Assembly (NCBI GenBank): GCA_015664425.1
Contig: DQQH01000277.1
Coordinates: forward strand, 1 to 37,923
Direction of reading: 5' to 3'
Length of the DNA: 37,923 nucleotides
DNA from: Planctomycetota bacterium
GTDB taxonomy: Bacteria > Planctomycetota > UBA8108 > UBA1146
Shown here: piece by piece, positions 36,202-37,923 of the stretch
How the letters are laid out: each line of letters starts with the position of its first letter
Numbering within the stretch: the stretch's first letter is position 1
Notes under the pieces: model-generated
The model's database searches: none
What the model was told of the DNA's origin: nothing
What the model saw: only the letters and a program-made list of their open reading frames with translations
Program-made: the position numbers and the translations under genes

Positions 36202-37770
36202 ATGAGCGCCCCTCCCGACCCTGTCCAGCTGAGAGTCTTCGAGAACCTTCTCTCCGCCATCGCCGATGAGATGGGCACCGCTCTCGAACGGATGGGCTTT
36301 TCACCCAACATCAAGGAACGCCTCGACCACTCCTGCGCGGTCTTCGACGGCGTCGGTGAGATGGTCGCCCAGGCGGAGCACATGCCGGTCCATCTCGGAG
36401 CGATGCCGATGTCGGTTCGCGCCGCTCTCGATGCCCATCGATTCGGGCGAGGCGACGTCATCCTGCTGAACGACCCGTGGCAAGGAGGAACCCATCTCCC
36501 CGATCTGACGATGGTTTCCGGCTATTTCGATGGCGATGACGACACCCCTCTCTTCTACCTGGCGAACAGGGCGCACCACGCCGATGTCGGTGGCGTCATC
36601 CCGGGGTCGATGGGTCTCTTCAGAACCATCGATGAGGAGGGGGTGCTGATCCCGCCGACGCTGGTGATCGAAGGGGGCGTCGAGATTCCCGGGGTCCTCG
36701 AGGGTTTCTTCTCGAAGATGAGAAACCCCGGCGAGCGAAGAGGAGATCTCGATGCCCAGCTGGGAGCGTTGCGGGTCGGGGAGATGGGGCTGGAGCGTCT
36801 CCTCGAGCGAATCGGTCGGAATGACCTGCTGGAGGGATGTGGCGCCCTGCAGGACGCGGCAGAACGCCACGTCGAGAGGCTGATCGCCTCGATCCCCGAT
36901 GGCCGGTGGCATGGCGAGGAGTTCCTCGATGACGATGGTTTCCAGACCGGCCCAATTCCCCTTCGGGTTGCGGTGACCGTTTCCGCACTCGCTGCCCACT
37001 TTGATTTTACCGGAAGTGCTCCGGCGACAGAGGGGCCGATGAACTGCAACCCAGCGGTGGTCACCTCGGCGGTCTTCTACGTGCTTCGCACTCTCGCTGG
37101 CGAGGAGATCCCTTCGAACTCCGGTTGCCTGCGCCCCGTCGAGATCACGATTCCTACTGACAGCATCCTCGACCCTCCTCGCGGCTCTGCGGTTGCGGCG
37201 GGAAACGTCGAGACCTCCCAACGCCTCGTCGACCTCCTCTTCACCGCCCTCGCTCCAGCGCTTCCCGACAGGGTTCCGGCGCAGTCCCAGGGAACGATGA
37301 ACAACCTCGTTCTCGGAAACGATGAGATCGCCTACTACGAAACCATCGGCGGCGGCGGCGGTGCCTCTCCCCGAAGCGATGGCATCTCCGGTCGCCACAG
37401 CCACATGAGCAACACCCGCAATACGCCGGTGGAACAGCTGGAACACGCCCTGGCGGTGAGGGTGATCGAGTACAGCCTGAGGCGAGGAAGCGGCGGCAGC
37501 GGAACCCATGTCGGTGGCGATGGCATCGTCAGGGAGATCGAGCTCCTCGAGTCGTTCGAGGCCGCGATCCTCAGTGAGCGCCGTCAGAGTGCCCCCGCCG
37601 GGCTCGCCGGAGGACTGGCGGGAGAGCCCGGGCGCAACACCCTCACTCACGAGGGTCAGCGGAGAGAGCTCCCCGGCAAGTGGCAGGGAATCCTCGCCGC
37701 TGGCGACCGCCTCCGAATCGAGACTCCCGGCGGCGGCGGCTGGGGAAACCCCGAAACTACTGCGGAGTGA
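36202..37770 (+). CDS. hyuB: Hydantoinase B/oxoprolinase family protein
   Basis: HyuB subunits work with HyuA in ATP-dependent opening of hydantoin, oxoproline or related rings (also acetophenone carboxylase-type enzymes). The 522-residue protein has the family signatures LNDPWQGGTHLPD, NRAHHADVGG, KMRNPGERRGDLDAQLGA, DFTGSAPATEGPMNCNP, YYETIGGGGGASP and the C-terminal TPGGGGWGNP. Length is normal for HyuB. A hyuA partner would be expected next to it; the upstream neighbour is the divergent efflux operon and downstream comes a convergent gene, so no partner is visible in the window. Start ATG 36202; the ribosome-binding site is weak. Its last 14 bases overlap the next gene's 3' end. Confidence 0.92.
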   Translation: MSAPPDPVQLRVFENLLSAIADEMGTALERMGFSPNIKERLDHSCAVFDGVGEMVAQAEHMPVHLGAMPMSVRAALDAHRFGRGDVILLNDPWQGGTHLPDLTMVSGYFDGDDDTPLFYLANRAHHADVGGVIPGSMGLFRTIDEEGVLIPPTLVIEGGVEIPGVLEGFFSKMRNPGERRGDLDAQLGALRVGEMGLERLLERIGRNDLLEGCGALQDAAERHVERLIASIPDGRWHGEEFLDDDGFQTGPIPLRVAVTVSALAAHFDFTGSAPATEGPMNCNPAVVTSAVFYVLRTLAGEEIPSNSGCLRPVEITIPTDSILDPPRGSAVAAGNVETSQRLVDLLFTALAPALPDRVPAQSQGTMNNLVLGNDEIAYYETIGGGGGASPRSDGISGRHSHMSNTRNTPVEQLEHALAVRVIEYSLRRGSGGSGTHVGGDGIVREIELLESFEAAILSERRQSAPAGLAGGLAGEPGRNTLTHEGQRRELPGKWQGILAAGDRLRIETPGGGGWGNPETTAE

Positions 37771-37923
37771 ACACGAGCGAGCGCAGGTTGATCAGCGCCT
37801 CCCCGGGGATCTTCCTGGCGCGCAGGCGAACCTCGACAGGGCCGGAACGAGACGCGGTGTAGGACCCGGCGGCGCTCTCGACGAAATCTTTCCAGCTTCC
37901 TGTAGCCGAGGTCGTGAAGATGA
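37757..37923 (-). CDS. C-terminal end of an unidentified, probably secreted protein
   Basis: A minus-strand frame open to the window edge ends in TAG at 37757-37759 and gives 55 codons, too short for the ORF track. The sequence TTSATGSWKDFVESAAGSY, then SGPVEVRLRARKIPG and ALINLRSLVFTPQ looks like the last strands of a carbohydrate-binding-like beta-sandwich (jelly-roll) seen at the ends of secreted hydrolases or sulfatases. The family call is an impression only. The gene overlaps hyuB by 14 bases, tail to tail. The rest lies beyond the window. Confidence 0.55.
   Translation of the reverse strand, partial: IFTTSATGSWKDFVESAAGSYTASRSGPVEVRLRARKIPGEALINLRSLVFTPQ

Overview
The window looks like the chromosomal replication-origin region of a GC-rich, Gram-negative-type bacterium. 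It has the order dnaA - intergenic origin - dnaN - dciA (DUF721) - gyrB - panB - panE - gyrA, all on the minus strand. An outer-membrane-style cell plan is suggested by a lipoprotein signal on a TolB-like protein and an RND pump with a periplasmic adaptor. A Planctomycetota-like lineage is my best guess, from the bacterial XPB helicase, the GyrA QRDR type (ES..YP) and DciA instead of RecF beside gyrB. That is inference; the sequence does not prove it.

Layout. 1-2.6 kb: the end of a carboxypeptidase-regulatory-domain protein, a convergent TolB/PD40 lipoprotein, a YjbQ-family protein and a truncated receiver-like ORF. 2.8-7.2 kb: a tightly overlapping minus-strand operon of an XPB-type helicase, an XPB-partner (Helicase_C_3) protein and an unrecognised 227-residue protein. 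7.7-16.2 kb: gyrA, panE, panB, gyrB, dciA, dnaN. 16.2-16.7 kb: the likely oriC, with DnaA boxes, an AT-rich stretch, repeats and the dnaN promoter. 16.7-18.1 kb: dnaA. 18.3-20.7 kb: tRNA-Ser(GCT) with a terminator, a FabZ-like dehydratase, a STAS/receiver-like/HATPase fusion and tRNA-Gly(GCC). 21-28.9 kb (plus strand): tig-clpP-clpX, rpmE with a very long repeat tail, prfA-prmC, and a saccharopine-dehydrogenase-family oxidoreductase. 28.9-36 kb (minus strand): an export operon of periplasmic adaptor, RND permease, NatA-type ATPase and NatB-type permease. 36.2-37.8 kb: hydantoinase B, overlapping at its 3' end the C-terminus of a convergent gene that runs off the window.

How it works together. 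Genes left of the origin run left and most genes right of it run right, as expected if forks leave from the dnaA-dnaN interval. The left arm holds initiation, clamp, helicase-loader and gyrase genes; the right arm holds nascent-chain folding and proteolysis (Tig, ClpP, ClpX) and translation termination (RF1 and its methylase PrmC).

The most unusual items are the L31 protein with about 230 extra residues of AEAPA / EAPGK / ETPAK repeats, the three-gene XPB operon with an unknown member, the STAS-receiver-HATPase single-chain fusion, an apparent duplication of a two-helix membrane unit in the RND pump, and the fine structure of the putative origin.
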